Assembly: GCA_965279655.1 (NCBI GenBank)
Contig: OZ257255.1
Location: 3,472,001-3,536,000 of the forward strand
Length of the DNA: 64,000 nt
Direction: 5' to 3'
Source: SCTM01 sp965279655
Lineage (GTDB): Bacteria; Pseudomonadota; Alphaproteobacteria; Rhodospirillales; Rhodospirillaceae
Part shown: one piece after another, positions 61,320 through 64,000 of the stretch
Layout of the letters: every line of letters starts with the position of its first letter
How positions within the stretch are numbered: position 1 is the stretch's first letter
Translations under genes and position numbers: made by a program
The notes under the pieces: model-generated
Databases searched by the model: none
Told to the model about the DNA's origin: nothing
The model's input: the letters and a program-made list of their open reading frames with translations, nothing else

Positions 61320-62738
61320 TCAGCTGCCCCAATGCAAGAGACTCTGGCCGAGCAGGCGCCCAAAGGTGAGGGCCGGGGTTCCCATCATGCCGCCGCAGAA
61401 GGAACTGCCCATAAGTTGGCCAGAACCAAGCAGTTCCCCCACCGCATATAGACCGCGAATCGGGCTGCCGTCGGATCGGGTGACCTCCAACTTTGTATTG
61501 ATTCCAAGACCGACAGTTGAGGTGGACGACGTGCCCTGCTGGCGAATCGCATAGAACGGCGCGGTTACAATCGGCGCCGGACGATAGGCGCGGCCCATGG
61601 GGTCCGCGGCGCCGGCCTGGAGGGCTGCGTTGTAAGCCCGGATGCTGTCGGCGACGGCGGACGGGGGCAGACCGGCTTTCGCGGCCAGGGCATCGAGGGT
61701 GTCGGCTTTGAAGAAATTCGCCTGACCGGCGTCGAATTTCGCGGCGATGGACTCTCGCGTCTCGTCGTAGAGCAGCGGCGGGGCGGCGCGGAAGATCGCA
61801 TCGTCGAAGATGATCCAGTAGCGCAGGCCCGGCTGTTCCAGGAGGGCATGTTCGCGCGCGTCGACCGAGGGGTTGTCCTCGGCGATGAAGCGCTGGCCCG
61901 CGGAATTGACGTAGACCTCCCAGGGCATGCGCTGTTCCGGGTAGGTGTTGGCGCGGCCAACGGACTTGCTGGGGAAATTGTCGTCGGCCAGCACGACGCC
62001 GAAGTTGGAGAGGTAGTGTTCGCGTCCGCGCAGGAATGCGCCGGCGGATTGCGCGAGCTTATGGCCGTCGCCCTGGCTGTAGGGATAGGCGAGCGCGCCG
62101 AACAGCGGCACGCCGTTGAGCTGCTCGAACATTTGCGGGTTCGCCGCGTAGCCGCCGCTGGCGAGCACGATGTTCTTGCCGCGGAAGGTATCGATTGCGC
62201 CGTCGGGGCCGTGGGCGATGACGCCGCGCACTTCACCGTCTTCAATCACGAGGTCTTTGACGCGCGTGTTGAACTTGACCGTGATGGCGCCGCGATCGAT
62301 CTCGGGTTGGATTTGCGCCCGCAGGACCTTCACGATCGAGCGGCCGTAGTCGACGCCCCAATAGTAGCGCAGCTTGGAATAGGGCTCGTGTGCGCGGCCA
62401 TTAACCGGATGCTCCGGCACCATCTCGAAGCCCGCGTCCATCAGCCAATCAAAGGTGTCGGCGGCGTTGTTCACGGCCAGGGTGACGAGGTCGCGGTCGA
62501 CCGTGTTCTTGCTGATCCGCAAAATGTCTTCGAGGTGATCGGCCGGCGTGTCGGCGATGCCCTTGGCCTTCTGCACTTTCGTGCCGGCGGCGCTGAGCTG
62601 GCCTTGCGCGATTTGAAGCGAACCGCCGAGTTTGTCGGAGGCCTCGATCAGCAGCACCTTGGCGCCGCGGCGGGCGGCGAAGAGCGCGCAAGGAAGACCC
62701 GAGGCTCCGCCGCCGACGACAATTACATCCCAGTTCAT
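61320..62738 (-). CDS. FAD-dependent oxidoreductase (3-ketosteroid dehydrogenase/fumarate-reductase type)
   Basis: 472 residues, GAGG upstream. FAD binding: VIVVGGGASGLPCALFAARR at 5-24, then LLIEASDKLGGS. The second part of the domain has GKNIVLASGGYAANPQMFEQ. The C-terminal STVGLGINTKLEVTRSDGSP and GLYAVGELLGSGQL, then SSFCGGMMGTPALTFGRLLG are like the flavocytochrome c/3-ketosteroid 1-dehydrogenase group. Such enzymes introduce or reduce double bonds in steroids or related acids. It is 19 bases after a solute-binding protein gene and before the IclR regulator. The substrate is not determined. Confidence 0.85.
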   Translation of the reverse strand: MNWDVIVVGGGASGLPCALFAARRGAKVLLIEASDKLGGSLQIAQGQLSAAGTKVQKAKGIADTPADHLEDILRISKNTVDRDLVTLAVNNAADTFDWLMDAGFEMVPEHPVNGRAHEPYSKLRYYWGVDYGRSIVKVLRAQIQPEIDRGAITVKFNTRVKDLVIEDGEVRGVIAHGPDGAIDTFRGKNIVLASGGYAANPQMFEQLNGVPLFGALAYPYSQGDGHKLAQSAGAFLRGREHYLSNFGVVLADDNFPSKSVGRANTYPEQRMPWEVYVNSAGQRFIAEDNPSVDAREHALLEQPGLRYWIIFDDAIFRAAPPLLYDETRESIAAKFDAGQANFFKADTLDALAAKAGLPPSAVADSIRAYNAALQAGAADPMGRAYRPAPIVTAPFYAIRQQGTSSTSTVGLGINTKLEVTRSDGSPIRGLYAVGELLGSGQLMGSSFCGGMMGTPALTFGRLLGQSLLHWGS

Positions 62739-62757
62739 GACAGCGGCCTCAGTCTCA

Positions 62758-64000
62758 TCAGGGATTGAAAGTGACGCCTTCGTAGACCACGCCGGAATTG
62801 CGCAAGTTCAGCGTCTGGATCTTCGGCGAATAGCCATAGTGGTGGCTGACGGTCACCAGGAACAGCGCCGGCGCGAGGGTCGCGTAGCGCGCATTCAGCG
62901 CCTTGAGAGCGGTGAGGCGCTTGGCCTCGTCCATCTCCGCATCCACGGCGGCGATGACGGGCGTGAGCGCGGGATCGCAGAAGAACGGCGACGGCTTGGC
63001 GCAGCTGGCGTTCCCGATCACGCGGATCACGTCGTAGAACGACGAGGAATCCCAGGTGAGCGAGAACATGTCGCCGGCCCAGTCGTTGGCGGAGTACTTG
63101 CGCAGCCACACAGCGTAAGGGATCGCGCGCAACGTGACGTTCACACCGATGCGGCTGAGGTCTTGGACCACCTGCTGATAGATCAGATCGTCCGCCGGGC
63201 TGACGCCGACCAGGACTTCCGCGGTGATGGTGAGGCCGTTCAGGTGGCCCGCTTCCTTGAGCAGCGATTTCGCGCGCGCCGGATCGTAGGGCGGCACGGG
63301 GATGTCGGAACTGAAGCCGACGGTGTTCTGGCTCGCCGCCTGGCCCGTGGGCTTGGCGAGGCCTTGCAGGATCTGCGCGGCGATCCCCGGGCGATTGATC
63401 GCCATGCTCATGGCTTGGCGTACGCGGACGTCGGCGATCGGGCTTTTGGCATTGCCCGCGATCTTGAAGCCGAGCGACAGCACCTGCGGCGCGTCCAGGC
63501 TCGCGACCTTGAAGCCGCCGTCCTTGGCGGGGGCGAGATCCTCGTTGTTCATGCGCGCGGCGACGTCGACGCGGCCGGACATGAGCGCCTGTAGGCGGCT
63601 GATGGCGCTATCGAGCGGAACGAGTTCGAGGCCGTCGGTGGAGGGCTTGCGCCAGCTCTGCGCGGCGGCGGTCAATTTCGCGGTGCCGGAGCTCTTGCCC
63701 CAATCGACGAGTTTATAAGGACCGGTACCGACGGGCGCTTGCGCGAAGCCGGCCTCGCCCTTCGCCGCCCAGGCCGCCGCCGAGACGATCGGCAGGATGC
63801 TCATGCGGCGCGGCAGGATGGCGTCGGGTGTGTCGGTCTCGATCTCGAGGGTGAGCGGCCCGGTGGCGCGGATCGCGGTGAGGTGCGTCATCTCGGCGGC
63901 GAGATAGAACTTCGCCGCCTCTTTCGTGCGCAGGATGGCGAGGCTGTCCACCACGCCCTGGGCGGTGAGCGCCGAGCCGTCGTGGAACTTGATGTCGGCG
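62758..64000 (-). CDS. Peptide-type ABC transporter solute-binding protein, start outside window
   Basis: 414 codons from the window edge to the stop at 62758; the N-terminus with the signal peptide lies beyond 64000. The first visible text is ADIKFHDGSALTAQGVVDSL, the conserved SBP_5 block. Then come RMSILPIVSAAAWAAKGEAG, GTGPYKLVDWGK, VRVRQAMSMAINRPGIAAQI and LAPALFLVTVSHHYGYSP. It is a paralogue of the protein at 58938-60443, with a different ligand pocket probable. It precedes the FAD enzyme by 19 bases. Permease genes may lie upstream, outside the window. Confidence 0.9.
   Translation of the reverse strand, partial: ADIKFHDGSALTAQGVVDSLAILRTKEAAKFYLAAEMTHLTAIRATGPLTLEIETDTPDAILPRRMSILPIVSAAAWAAKGEAGFAQAPVGTGPYKLVDWGKSSGTAKLTAAAQSWRKPSTDGLELVPLDSAISRLQALMSGRVDVAARMNNEDLAPAKDGGFKVASLDAPQVLSLGFKIAGNAKSPIADVRVRQAMSMAINRPGIAAQILQGLAKPTGQAASQNTVGFSSDIPVPPYDPARAKSLLKEAGHLNGLTITAEVLVGVSPADDLIYQQVVQDLSRIGVNVTLRAIPYAVWLRKYSANDWAGDMFSLTWDSSSFYDVIRVIGNASCAKPSPFFCDPALTPVIAAVDAEMDEAKRLTALKALNARYATLAPALFLVTVSHHYGYSPKIQTLNLRNSGVVYEGVTFNP

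Overview
The window is about 64 kb of G+C-rich DNA, densely packed with genes that have the codon use and protein families of an alphaproteobacterium. Pointers are PAS_5-type sensor proteins, DUF1501/DUF1800 pairs, CHASE-type hybrid kinases, the methylmalonyl-CoA mutase mutA-mutB-meaB operon, a GlnS-type glutaminyl-tRNA synthetase and many Sec/Tat-exported proteins. I cannot name the genus from sequence alone. No rRNA or tRNA gene, CRISPR array, insertion sequence or intact prophage is visible. Short imperfect repeats, hairpins and one probable phage-derived remnant are present.

Layout. 1-10.2 kb: a truncated FAD-dependent oxidase, a GT-A-like glycosyltransferase, an exported acetamidase-like protein, an MgtC/DUF4010 membrane protein, a TauD-type dioxygenase, a TPR-methyltransferase, small exported proteins, an exported SUMF1-fold protein, an Arg/Gly-rich surface-antigen-like protein and a 37-residue membrane peptide. 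10.5-19 kb: a PAS_5 protein, a TonB receptor/YfiR/hybrid kinase operon, a DUF1800/DUF1501 operon and a cyclic-nucleotide-binding protein. 19-27 kb: a peptide-binding protein overlapping a DUF885 peptidase, a SnoaL-like protein, an FMN-binding protein, glnS, a NarL/LuxR-type response regulator and msrA. 27-33 kb: a signal-peptide-bearing SDR, a Dabb protein, an operon of coiled-coil protein/His-rich cupin/HupE permease, a VOC-quinone reductase pair and an exported orphan protein.

33.5-40.9 kb is one long minus-strand run: methyltransferase, Tat-exported molybdenum hydroxylase large subunit, exported SUMF1 protein, exported flavin amine oxidase, beta-propeller lipoprotein and an unknown polytopic membrane protein. 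It may form an envelope oxidation system of unknown substrate. 40.9-48.7 kb holds mutA-mutB-meaB for propionyl-CoA/methylmalonyl-CoA use, flanked by two M19 dipeptidase homologues. The upstream one has lost three of five metal ligands.

48.7-58.9 kb: an HSL-type esterase, aguA-aguB (agmatine to putrescine), a TPR-methyltransferase, a split phage-tail-like gene pair joined at a G7 run, a CPBP protease, an exostosin-like glycosyltransferase, rlmI, a SnoaL-like protein and a methyltransferase with a small partner. 58.9-64 kb is a minus-strand catabolic operon: solute-binding protein, FAD steroid-dehydrogenase-like enzyme, IclR regulator and a second solute-binding protein.
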